Assembly: GCA_007644065.1 (NCBI GenBank)
Contig: VJWN01000007.1
Coordinates: 2,386,167 to 2,450,166 of the forward strand
DNA length: 64,000 nucleotides
Direction of reading: 5' to 3'
Origin: Margaritispora aquatica
Lineage: Eukaryota > Ascomycota > Leotiomycetes > Helotiales > Discinellaceae
Part shown: positions 44,101 through 54,928 of the stretch, in pieces
How positions within the stretch are numbered: the stretch's first letter is position 1
How the letters are laid out: each line of letters begins with the position of its first letter
Program-made: the position numbers and the translations under genes
The notes under the pieces: generated by a model
Database searches by the model: none
What the model was told of the DNA's origin: nothing
Seen by the model: the letters and a program-made list of their open reading frames with translations, nothing else

Positions 44101-47068
44101 GTAACCGTCGTCTACACCACAAACTCCACAAACGATGGAGCCCCCGATTCGTGGATCAAGCTTCCCCGATATCTCAGTCAACTTGAGCTAGGCGATATAA
44201 TCTTGGCTCAGCCATCATTATTTGTCGGATTTTCGAATGGTGGCACAGATGGCCCCGAGAATGAAGCTACATTAATATCAATTCTTCCAGCCGATTGCCA
44301 GATCATAACTGCAAAGACCATTTATTCCACTTCGGGAAGTGCAAGCGGTTCTTATGTCTCCGAGAAACTGGGCGAGAGATTACGCGTGGCCTTGAAATAC
44401 GTGATGGATGATGTGAATAAACAAGAGTATTCTTCTTTGACCATAGATTCACTTAGCCTTGAAAGCCTCGCTAATGGTTTACGCGTCGAAGACCCACTAG
44501 CGATCATCGACTTCATGGGAACTACTTCACTACCCGTGCAAGTCACTCGACTTGACGCCAGCCCCATGTTCAAAGGCGAGGATGCAACTTACTGGATCGT
44601 TGGCATGTCTGGTGTTCTAGGGATTTCGCTCAGTGACTGGATGATTACCAGAGGGGCCAGGAATCTTGTTCTGACCAGCAGAAACCCTAAAATCGAGCCC
44701 GAGTGGATTGCAGCTCACAAGCGTAAGGGTGTTACTGTGACTGTCTTCGCATGGTAAGTGCAGATCATTCCTATCTGGGTGTACTTACTATATCTGTATT
44801 GACGGTTTTAGCGACGTGACCAACGAAACTGCTCTGAAGGCCGTCCATGAAAAGATTTGCAACACTCTCCCGCCTATCGCTGGTGCCATGCAAGGAGCAA
44901 TGGTTTTGCGCGATGTTTCACTGCGTAACATGTCTTTTGAGGATCTCAATGATGTTATCCGACCTAAAGTAAACGGAAGTGTCTACCTTGATCGCATCTT
45001 CTACAATGTGGACCTCGACTTTTTCGTTCTGATTTCATCTATCAATTGTGTGATTGGAAATATGGGCCAAGCCAACTACGCTGCTGCAAACACATTTATG
45101 TGCAGTCTCGCTGCCCAACGCCGGAAGCGTGGGCTACGCGCCGCTACTGTCAATGCTGGCGCCATCATCGGCGCTGGTTACATGGAACGTGAGTCGCGTC
45201 GGGCTCTAGATATGATTGTACAGAAACTCCATATGATGCGCATGTCAGAAGAGGATTGGTGCCAGGCGATCAGCGAGGGCATCGATGCAAGTCGGTTGGA
45301 GTCTCCGCATGGACCAGAAATCACGACTGGACTTTCTGATGTCCCTTTCGATACGCCCAATGCGCCCAACTGGTTCTTAAACCCGAAGTTCTCGTCTTTT
45401 ATTGTTCAGCAGAAGACCGTCACTGAGGATCAGAATGAGGGTAAAACAGCTTTGTCGGTTACAGAACGTCTTCAAGGCTGCCAATCTCAGCAGGAGGTTT
45501 ACAAAATCGTTGAACGTAAGTATCATCATCTCTCTGCAAGCTTGAATTGTATAATTCAAACGCTTAGATTACTAACATGAAGCACAGATGCCTTCGCTAC
45601 CCAGCTCCGCAATGTCCTACAAATGACAATGTCCGACAACGAGTTAATGGAATCACGTAGCAACGACATCGGCCTCGACTCCCTTGTCTCCGTTGATATC
45701 CGTTCTTGGTTTTTAAAGAACATGCAGGTTAACATCCCTGTCCTCAAGATCATGGGTAACGGAACTATGGAAAACCTCGTCGAATTTAGCGTCGAGAACA
45801 TCCCAGCGGAACTTGTGCCTAATATTGGAGCCGATGGGCCGGCTGAAGATTCTACTAGCGACAGCTCGCCTAAGCGCACTGGTGACTCCCAGGCCTCTAC
45901 CATACCCACGACGCCTGACCGAAGCCATTCGCCTATCGCTCAAACTTATTCTATTACACACCTGGCGGACAAAGTGGTGAAAGAAGACATGGGCGCTATT
46001 GATTGGGATGCCGAGTCTCGTCCACCTGCCGACCTGGCCAATATCTCACTTGATCTTGACTCGCCGCCTTCTACGATCCCCAAAGTTATTGTCCTTACTG
46101 GTGTGAGTGGTCTCTTGGGGCACAATCTCCTGGACTACCTCCTCGAAAATACAGATTCCAAAATCATCTGCATTGCAGTACGAAATCTGCCCTCGCGTCT
46201 GGAGAGGAAGGAACTTCGTATTCACTCCCGCGTCAAATACTACGCTGGTGAACTTGCCGCACCGCTCCTAGGGCTATCTGAGCAAGAATCCAGCTTTATC
46301 TTCGCTGAGGCTGACGTCGTAATCCACAATGGTTCTGATACCTCCCATCTGAAATTCTTTCCAGACATGCGCGCTTCCAACGTTGGCTCGACCCACACCC
46401 TCACCCGCCTCTGCCTCCCGCGCCGTATCCCCATGCACTACATATCCTCAGTGGGTGTGTGTGTCCTTTACAATGGTCCTGAGTTCCCAGAGGTCTCTGT
46501 AACGAGGCCAGGGGCTTTACAACCAGCCGCTGATGGCTCCTTTGGATACATGTGTTCCAAGTGGACTAACGAGCGCTTCCTAGAGCAAGTACACAATCTT
46601 TATGCTCTCAAGGTCTGCATTCATCGCCCGTCAACTATCATCCGCCAGGGCGAGGATGCGAGGACAGCACGAGCTCAGCTCGACTGGGTGAACGCACTGC
46701 TTCATTATATGCACAAAATCGAAGCCGCTCCAAAGGTCAACTACAATCGTGGTGCATTAGATCTCGTATACGTGAAAAGCGTATGCGATGATATCCTCTA
46801 CCATATCATGGATACCAGCGACCGCGCTCAAAAGGAGGTCACATATGTGCACGAGGTCGGTGATATTGTGATCCCTATGGGCGAATTGGAGAACATCGGG
46901 TTGAATGAGAATGGAAAGGGGAGACCATATTCAGTGCTGCCGATGGGTGAATGGATGGCTAAGGCGGTCGCGGCGGGTCTGCACCCGGCTGTTGCAGCGC
47001 TCATTGAGATGATGGACACACCAGGTGCTCCTGATTACCCGAAGCTTGGGAAGATCCGACGCCCGTAG
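38186..47068 (+). CDS. Highly reducing polyketide synthase, KS-AT-DH-CMeT-KR-ACP-R
   Basis: Iterative type I synthase of 2,896 residues. Exons are 38186-42440, 42503-44753, 44812-45515 and 45588-47068; introns of 62, 58 and 72 bp keep the frame. KS: C178 in DTACSSS, H317 in EAHGTGT, H357 in GHTEGTAG. AT: S639 in GHSSGE. DH: H967 (HQVQSQTVFP, with Ser replacing the usual Gly of HxxxGxxxxP) and D1145 (DAALQ). CMeT: SAM motif EIGAGTGG at 1417-1424, split by intron 1. KR: GMSGVLG near 2119 and Y2258 in YAAAN. ACP: phosphopantetheine Ser 2435 in GLDSL. Terminal reductase: TGVSGLLG near 2574 and Y2724-x3-K2728. No ER and no C-A module are present. Expected output is a C-methylated reduced chain released as aldehyde or alcohol, with ER from the gene at 29790. 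Domain order resembles betaenone synthase; product unknown. Confidence 0.95.
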
Positions 47069-48045
47069 GCAATGCGAGATGGTCTGGTTCCGATATGTGA
47101 TTTTCATTACATTAGTCTTGGATAAACAATGGTAGAGGTAGTGACTGATATGATCTCTATTTTAGAAGCAGGCCGTGAAATTTAAGGTATGGACAAAATG
47201 GCATTCTATTCATCAGGTATTCGTTTCCCTAATCAAATTTCAAGGCGCTTATGATGAACCCAAATAAATCATTAATTAACCTTGTCCAATAAAATTGGAT
47301 CACTGCTGCCGCTAAATCCCATATTAAAATCTTGAGTTCTCGCTTGTATGCTTTCGTAAGGGGATTCCGGCAACACCAAAGAGAGCCATTTCAATCGTAC
47401 CCCACTACTACCGCTTCGTACTTAGCATATCCCCGGCTCAATCGTACCGGGTGTTTCATCGGGGCGGGGCGAGCTGCTGCGCTGGTCGTTAAGAGCGAAT
47501 AACCGTCCCATCAGCATGATGGGTGGTGGGCGGTCGAGCTCATGATAAAGGTACGTGTAAGCCTTTATACCTATATCAACGAATCTCACAGCAATACAGA
47601 GAGATGAGACAATACGTGTCGTGTAAGAGAGCAAGGCCGTATTATCAAGTCGATTCCACACGATGATGGGACTGTGTTCCGATTCAGACCTTCAGGTTAG
47701 AACGGTGCGTGAGATCACGTGCCTATGTCGGTTGGTGGGAGACTCTGGTCAGGGAACGCAGCCAAATCACACGGGGAAAACCAGCGTAAAGCTTTAGAGC
47801 AGTCTAGTTTGAGGTTTGCGTAACAAGCTTTTTATGATTCAAGTTCGGATTCTCAAGGGCCCACTTCGCATGCAGGTTCTTGGATTGATACAGAGCATCT
47901 TTGCTTCTTCCACCGTGTCGGGAAATAGGTACGCTCGCTGTAAAATAAACCTGGGTGAGAAAACAACAGCGTTCCTGGGCTGTAACCAATACTTCAAGTA
48001 CATTATTCTGCTTTTCGAGGAACACCGCCATCCAATAAGCACCGC
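47069..48045. other. Spacer between synthase and right tRNA gene, nothing seen
   Basis: About 1 kb with no supported gene. CAATCGTACC occurs twice (about 47393 and 47440). The 5' flank of the tRNA carries CCATCCAAT, which is also found upstream of the left tRNA copy. Confidence 0.5.
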
Positions 48046-48140
48046 GCGCTGGTAGTTCAGTGGTAGAATTCATGCTTAGGGAAATCGGTCACTCGATTCT
48101 CAAATGTGTGAGGTCCCAGGTTCAATCCCTGGCTAGCGCC
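48046..48140 (+). tRNA. tRNA-Pro (anticodon AGG), with intron
   Basis: Same fold, anticodon and 23-nt intron as the copy at 21515-21609, with 94 of 95 bases identical; the single difference (C for T) lies in the intron. Box A and box B are intact and a TTTTT terminator follows within ten bases. It is transcribed rightward, away from the cluster, so the two tRNA genes form a widely spaced inverted pair around the polyketide genes. Confidence 0.9.
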
Positions 48141-48687
48141 ATTCTTTTTGCCCGAGTCGACATCCATCTTCTCTGAAGAACTATTACGAGAGCGTAGATG
48201 TGTAGATGGATGGGTGTGGTGTGGATGTCTCGTGGCGTGCGGAGTGGAGAATGTCATATTTTACCGGCGAGAACACGGAAATTTTGGCTGCAAAGCTTTT
48301 CTCGCTTAGCTCAGGTTGAAAAATTAGTTCCATTTGCATAGGCTGGTGAGAGGGAATGGGCTTGCGGGTTTTTTGCTTTATTTTTGAATGTTTGGCTGTG
48401 TTGTTTGTGCGGTGGGAAGTCGGTAAGTAAGTGGAGACTGGAGGCGAGGGAGAGCAATGCTTGGCTCGCTTACTTCCTCACGGGGAGATAGGGGCTATAA
48501 CTTTAGTGTGACTTTGCATTGTAGATCTGGTCTAGAGGAGGTGGGTATATATGTTAATTACTATCTAATATGAGAAGCACATGCGGGAGGCAGATTTGCG
48601 TGGCTTGGTGTGAAAGGAAAACAAAGCTAATTTTCATTTTTGGTAAGAAGCTTTACCTAACCGACTCCCTCATTATTCTCATAATTT
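48141..48687. other. Spacer right of the tRNA gene, nothing seen
   Basis: 3' flanks of the tRNA and the leftward transporter gene. No coding frame or repeat is supported. Confidence 0.5.
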
Positions 48688-50668
48688 TCATGCCACAACC
48701 GCCGTCCCCTTCTTCCCCACGCCCACACAACGTCCAAACCTCTCCCAATGTACCAAATGGCCCCTCTGCTCCCTAACCCACGCTGCATACACCACGGCAC
48801 TGATCCCCACAGCAGCCAAACTCACGCACGCGACCCGAACAAAGTCCTCTGGCCGACTAAACACCAGAACAAGCACATGCTGTGCTAGCTCAAAAATTGC
48901 GTTGAACGCGAGCTCGACGCCGGCAAATGAGGCGCGATCCGATGACGGTACGAGCGTTTGGGATAGTTGCGACGTCGTGAGGTCGAAAATCCAAAGGCCG
49001 AGGCGTGAGAGTGAGAGAAAGGTGAAGAGCGGGAGTGCGGTGAATGTGGATGGATGGCTGGTAAGGAGGGCGGATGAAAGTAATGAGGGAAAAGGGGAGG
49101 TGGTTGGATGGAGGGTTGAGAGGGCGAGGAGGACGGGTATCTGAGCTGTTAGTGTTTTTCTTGATGTCTTGTGTTTGACAAAGGGATAAAGGATAGAGAA
49201 GTAGAAAGTGAGAGGAAACATACCAAGTTCAATAACTGCCAACACAATCCCCAGAGTCCCAATCTCTCCAAGCCAGTCACAGTCCGTTCCTCGCCTACAT
49301 CACTGACTGATCTCTCGAGCAAGATATCAGACGACATAGCTCGTTCTCTATGTGCAATCAATACTCCAATCCTCCCATGTGTTCTCGCTTTACCGAGGAC
49401 ATGCACGCCAAAAGGTGTTACTACGGTGCTAGTGATCTCAACCACACTACCGATGGCTCGAGCAATTGTGATGGAGTCGAGTGAGAAGCCGGCTGAGAGG
49501 AGGAAGGTGATGAAAGTTGCCCCGTAAGAGAGAGCAGATAAGTGGAGTAGCGAAAGTGATAGCGAAGGGATCCAGACTTTGGTGCCGAAGTAGTTTTTGA
49601 AATCTTGGATGTAGCGTTCCATGCCTTGTGACATAGAGACAATTAGGCTGCTGGATTTCGTTGCGCAGGCATCTTCACGTAAATCAATAGGTACAGACTT
49701 GGGGGCTTGGAGGGCAGTGTTGCGATTCCATACATGTCGTGCAGACAGCATCTCCACTCCCCAAAAAGTGGCACTCATCCCTCCCACGACCAAAACACCA
49801 ATTTTCGTATTAGTGACTGAAATAACAAGAGAAATGAGAATTGGAGCGATGAGCTTGCAAACCAGGTCAATACGTCTCATCACAGAATTGAGGTGGGTGA
49901 GGTCATGACTTCTCCCTGCTGGATTTGCAGCCACGACAACCCAGTCACGCTCCATGGACATCATATTTCCCGCTGCACTGAGATTCTCTCCGATGCCCAG
50001 AATCAGTATGGTAGCAAAGCAAAAATGCTTAAGCCACGAGACATTAATACTGAGATGGGAGAAATCAGACTCAAGTAGAGCGTCTGCAGGAGCTGGATTT
50101 GGGCTTGGCTGGACGATGAAGAACCAGATGATGCACGCCGCGATGACCGTGAGTCTGTTAAGCGATATGGAGCTCATGAGCGTCTTGAGACGATCTGGAG
50201 AACGATCTACCCATCTCCCGACAGAGGAGGAGAAGCATATCGATGCTAGTGTTCTCACGATGCCACTGTACCCCATCAGCTCCACTCACAGATCTCACTA
50301 TGCACAAGGTGAACCAAGCAGTAAGTGAGAACACATACCGTATCGCAGCTGCCGTGAGAGTATTTGGGTATGCGGCGGCTGTAAAGATGATCTAAATTAT
50401 GCATCAGATAAATATTCGTGGAGTAGATCTCATGCATGCTCGGTAAGGAACTCACAGCCGCAAACTCATAAGTCCTCACATTCCACGTCGACAGGAAATG
50501 CGACGTGTACAAATTCCACGCCTGCGACGCACTCATCTCAGATCTCATCTCGATTCCTTCATCTGCGCCACTGACTAGAAGTGGCGACACAATTGCATTG
50601 CCAACCTCAACCTCGTCGTCTTCGTGCATGATTGCGTCGTCGCCCTGAGTGGCGTCATGCAGAGACAT
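48688..50668 (-). CDS. Ferroportin-family (SLC40) metal exporter
   Basis: Integral membrane transporter of the major-facilitator-like ferroportin family, whose characterised animal members export Fe(II). Exons 50456-50668, 50339-50391, 49224-50265 and 48688-49140 give 586 residues; exon 2 is only 53 bp. The start at 50668 gives an acidic N-terminus before the first helix (YTSHFLSTWNVRTYEFAA, as in ferroportins). Diagnostic segments are GRWVDRSPDRLKTL, the family-typical ERDWVVVAA, LTHLNSVMRRIDLVCKLIAP and, near the end, SRLGLWIFDLTTSQLSQ. About ten to twelve hydrophobic helices are visible. Substrate in fungi is not established. It lies outside the tRNA boundary and probably does not belong to the cluster. 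Confidence 0.88.
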
Positions 50669-51729
50669 CTTTGCTTTCGAGTTCGGGAAGATCCAGCGAT
50701 CGATATGTTTCAAAAGATGTCGAGATGACAACTTTCTAGATGGGTTTTTTTTCACATTCTGGATGAATCGGATGATGCGTGCGATGTCGCACTGGGTTGT
50801 TGAATTGACGGTGAGAGTGGAATTCGGACTTCTTGGCGGTGAGAAGATTTGGCTCGGGTGCGAAATATGGGCCCACTAAGGATCTCTGGCGGCATTCGTT
50901 GACAACAAACATGAGTAGCAAGTGATGAATATCACATAAGTTCATAGCAGCTGTCTAATTGTTGTTGGAGTTGTTAATGAAGTATAATGGGATTAGAAGT
51001 AGGAGAATCAAGATTTTTTTTTTATATTACAATGTGCCAAGCAACATTACACATTAAGGAAGTGCTCATATATCAGTACCTAGGACAAAAACTTCACAAG
51101 AATTCTCCAAGTACAATGCTTTTCCGACGTGGTTTAACTTATTTGTGGTGTGAAAGGAATGGTGGTGTAGTAGAGAATTGACTGAACTACAATATTTAGG
51201 ATACAAAGCTTCCGTTCGTGTGATGCATTTGACGTCCCATGTATACTCACTCATAAAACGTGGTCACACAACATTCAATGAAAAGCAAGATTTGTAGAAG
51301 TCAAAACTGTTTCTGAATTCTTCACAGCTAATTAAAAGCATTGATAAAAAGGACATTTGCATGCCGAAGGTGGTATTGTTGTACCAGAATCACAACTTCC
51401 CAACCACACCCCATCACCGTCACCACTCAAACCAATCACTCTCCAAAAGAAGCAGATAGAAACCAATTGCGCCATCGTCGAATTCCAATTGTGTCCCACC
51501 CATATGTGTATATCCAAGACCATGAGACCATTTCCGACCGTTCATCGAAACCCGTATGATAACGCCGTCATAATTGACCTCGATCCTGCCGCAGTCCCCA
51601 GCTATCCATGTCTCTTCCATCCCTATCCCTTTCCAATCCAATTCAGGTGTAGCCGTTCACCGCACCACAATCCTCTAGCTCGCATCCACATGCATACATG
51701 CAAAACCCCACTCGAACGTAGACAATCAT
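50669..51729. other. Intergenic region, nothing seen
   Basis: Promoter of the transporter gene and 3' flank of the small leftward gene. AT-rich with a T run near 51015. No supported coding frame. Confidence 0.5.
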
Positions 51730-52014
51730 CTAGAAAGACTCCATCCTCTCCTCCAAACCACCCCAGTAAACCAAGGGTCTGGGCTCCATAATCTCCAACC
51801 CACTGCCAAAGCTCTTCCTCTCTGCATCAAGCTCCAACATGCTAGGTTGACGGTGCATGATAGCATTGATGGTTGTGATGGGAGACGCGTTGGAAGAGGA
51901 GGACGACGAGACATAAGAGTCCCGGCTGTTGGACATGATGCTGTTGTTCGAGGTTGAGGAGCTGCGGCGGAGCGAGGAGCGGATGCTCGAGAATGAGAGA
52001 GAGTGGAAGCGCAT
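51730..52014 (-). CDS. Small serine-rich protein of unknown function
   Basis: An ATG-initiated frame of 94 codons without intron. The first 60 residues are Ser/Asn-rich (SSIRSSLRRSSSTSNNS, YVSSSSSSNAS). The last 35 form a mixed, conserved-looking tail (SMLELDAERKSFGSGLEIME and PLVYWGGLEERMESF). Such a compact C-terminal signature at the end of a disordered Ser-rich leader is seen in small fungal proteins of unknown function; this is by impression only. No signal peptide or membrane helix. Overlapping frames in other phases look like shadows. Confidence 0.55.
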   Translation of the reverse strand: MRFHSLSFSSIRSSLRRSSSTSNNSIMSNSRDSYVSSSSSSNASPITTINAIMHRQPSMLELDAERKSFGSGLEIMEPRPLVYWGGLEERMESF

Positions 52015-54928
52015 GTTGATGGTTGAGAGTGTTTGTTTGTGGGTGAGGTGTTTTGTGAGTGAGGTGAGGTGAAAGGTGCAAAGATGAAGATGGTGCGAGG
52101 AGCTGTAGTCTTATGATCGTCCGAAGGGAGAGTCTGTTTCGCAACCAAGAGAACCTAAACTCTATCTCAATCGAAGCGAAAGTCTAGCTGTCTGATATGT
52201 AGATGTGGAGATGATAGGTAGCTGAAGAGCAGATTGAGCGAGTGTATATATCGATTAGGCACAGCCTTTTTTTCGATAATGCAAAAGATATTATAGGTAG
52301 GTATTGTCCGGAAGAAAGAAGTATACGTGGATGATGGAGCACTAGTTCTAACGAGTGACGAGTCCTATCGAAGAACCGAAATAGCAACCGAGTGAGTGGA
52401 TGGATGGAGCAGGAATTGCGATGATCAACAACAAGCAAAGAAGGTGTTCAAGCAACGATCATAAAAAGGAACACGAGGGCAGAGGACGCAAGATTCCTCT
52501 ACTTAAGTCCTGACAACAGCACGCTTGGACATGTAGATGAGCATCACCAAGGGAACCCCCTCCCTTCCGCCCTGCAATCCTCTTCCGATAGAGAGAAGCG
52601 GAGAAGACGATCAGGGAGCAGACGACTAGGAAGGGATGGGAAAAGGAGAAAGAATTGACGGGATCACACGCATTCGTGCCCTGCAACTCATCAACCCAAA
52701 GTCCCCAAATATGCAATTAATGCAAACCCAAGCCTTGCCTGACATGCAATGGAGAGACTCTCCACGCTTCCCAGAAACCTCACAAAACTGGCACTTATGC
52801 AGACTTGTCACGCTTGGCTTGCTTCTCACAGCCGTGTGCTATGCGTGTCGTGTTACAAAGTAGTTGAGCAAGCGTCTTAAAGGGGTCTAGCACTCCTGTG
52901 TGGATTGCTTCGTCGATGATGCGGCGAGGGGTGAGGTAATCCACTGTACAGTAGGAAGCGGGGGTCAGGGGTAACTAACCGCTAAGCGAGGTCTCGGAGA
53001 CAGGCCAAACACTCAGCGTGAAACGCCCAGAGTGCTGGAGTCCTTTCTAGAAGGAGAAGTGAAGGCCGTGAGGCGTGGTTTGATGTTCATGAGGGATCAT
53101 CTTGTCACACTCTCGTGTGATGATTGTTGAGGGATGATGGATGATGGATGGATGACTGATGACTGATTGTACTGCAGACTGCTGTGCAGGAGACTAGGAG
53201 ACATGTGTTTGACACATCACCCATGAGGGTTTGCGGTTTGAAGTGCACGGGAAACATATCTTTGATAAAAGATGAAGATGGCTTGGTCACTTGGTGATGT
53301 TCAGTCGTTGCTCGTAAACAGTGGTCTTGGAAAGTCTCAAATGACCAAATAAAAACCATCGCTATCAAGCCACCAGAACGATGATCGTGTCTTGCCCTCC
53401 ATGTCTCGCCTCGTATTGGTGATTGTTGTCTTGTCTTGCCTTGTTTTGTCTTATATTGTCTGGGCATGGAAGCTGCACCTTTAGGAATTTCTTCATTATT
53501 TTGTGCTCAATTCAGCCCCAAGATTTCAGCCCATACTCAGCTCTTACTCAGCTCATAATCCCCTGAGATTCTTCTCATTATTCATCTCAACTCATACTAT
53601 CTGCATCAATCAACCAACCTCGCAAGACCGCATAAGAGCTGAATCTCATCCATGAGCACTCATTTATAAGAATAGCAACACCAAACGAGGCTGTGCAAAC
53701 CCCAAGTCCCCTAACCAGCACCAGTCACACCACATCGCATGAACGGTTCATCGCTCAACAATCAATCACCTCACCAACAGTCTGTGAGTATTTTTTCTCT
53801 GTCCGAGGGTCTCACATCTGGCCCGAATCGAAATCGTCATTCCGCATTCCAGCAACCAGATCCGATAGCGTGGTTCAGGGGGGCCCCTACCTAGCGAATG
53901 GCCTGGTAAGGGGGTTCGCTCACTCGTTGTGCTGTACCTGGATGAGATCCAGGGGGTTGACACGCCAAGCACACACCCTACTGACCCTATCTCTCAGAAA
54001 TTTCCGGTATGCTTCACCACCACCACCACCCTCATTCACACTTTGGTGATGCAACATCACGCGAAAGTTGCAGTAATCAAACGCAGGAGACAGGACTTCA
54101 AATTTGTAGAAAAATTATGTGTGTTTGACATAATGTGATCCAAAGTGAACAGATGACAGCAACGCCCTACACCATTTCACATTTCATACACCATCAATTC
54201 GACACCCTATCAAGAAGCAGTTACAATCTGATAGGTAGTAGTTGACTAGTTCAATATTGGTACGTCACAAGACTTTCATACTCAGACAACAGGTATCAAT
54301 TATTAGGTAAGTAGCTAGTCTGTTCGCCCAAAGATGATGCTCTAGTTAGGTATAGACTGCGATCTCAAGAAGCAAAAAATGCCAGATTCTAATAAACTCC
54401 TTCGCCATGCAGCCAACCCCTCTCGATCGCTAATCCGCTTCCAGTGAAAATGCATCCCCTCCTTTCCCCCTCCCTTTCTTCCACTCAACAATGCATCGCT
54501 CACAGCGAGAAACTAGACAATTATTGTTCCCTCTTCCCCCGCCCGTCCCATCCCCTATTGTCCCCCTTGCCCTATGGTATACAAAGGCGAGTCCCCGCCA
54601 TCCTCTCTACCCTCTTTCGTACAGTCATTAGTAACCACCTCCCACACCCCATCCAAGTCCTAAATTCCTCCATTCACAATTCTACCCCTGTCCATATCTC
54701 TAAACCTCAAGCAATCCTGATGATGTTGCTCCTAAAACGCCTCGCTTCGCTTCCGCACCCATTAGCCAGCATGCGACACGCGCACGGCCGGCAAGAGATC
54801 CATTTCTAGACAGTCCCTCGCATCCGAAACAAAATGCCAAAAAAAAACCAACTACGGGGTACCAACGCACGTATGATCGTGCCTGTGCTCATCACATTGC
54901 TTCTCAAACTGCGATGAAGCTTCGCTTA
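52015..54928. other. Long gene-poor stretch, no gene seen
   Basis: About 2.9 kb between the small serine-rich gene and the calcium channel gene. Many frames of 60-140 codons exist but none shows family resemblance or persuasive splice structure. It may contain a long leader of the gene at 51730-52014 or a noncoding transcript; neither can be shown here. Confidence 0.5.

Noticed and set aside
38186..47068. PKS-NRPS hybrid
   Set aside because: The sequence after the single ACP goes directly to an NAD(P)-binding reductase fold; no condensation or adenylation motifs are present.
21515..48140. tRNA-flanked genomic island with phage-type att sites
   Set aside because: This is a eukaryotic locus with no integrase, and the tRNA copies are inverted and intact instead of direct partial repeats. 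Site-specific integration is not supported.
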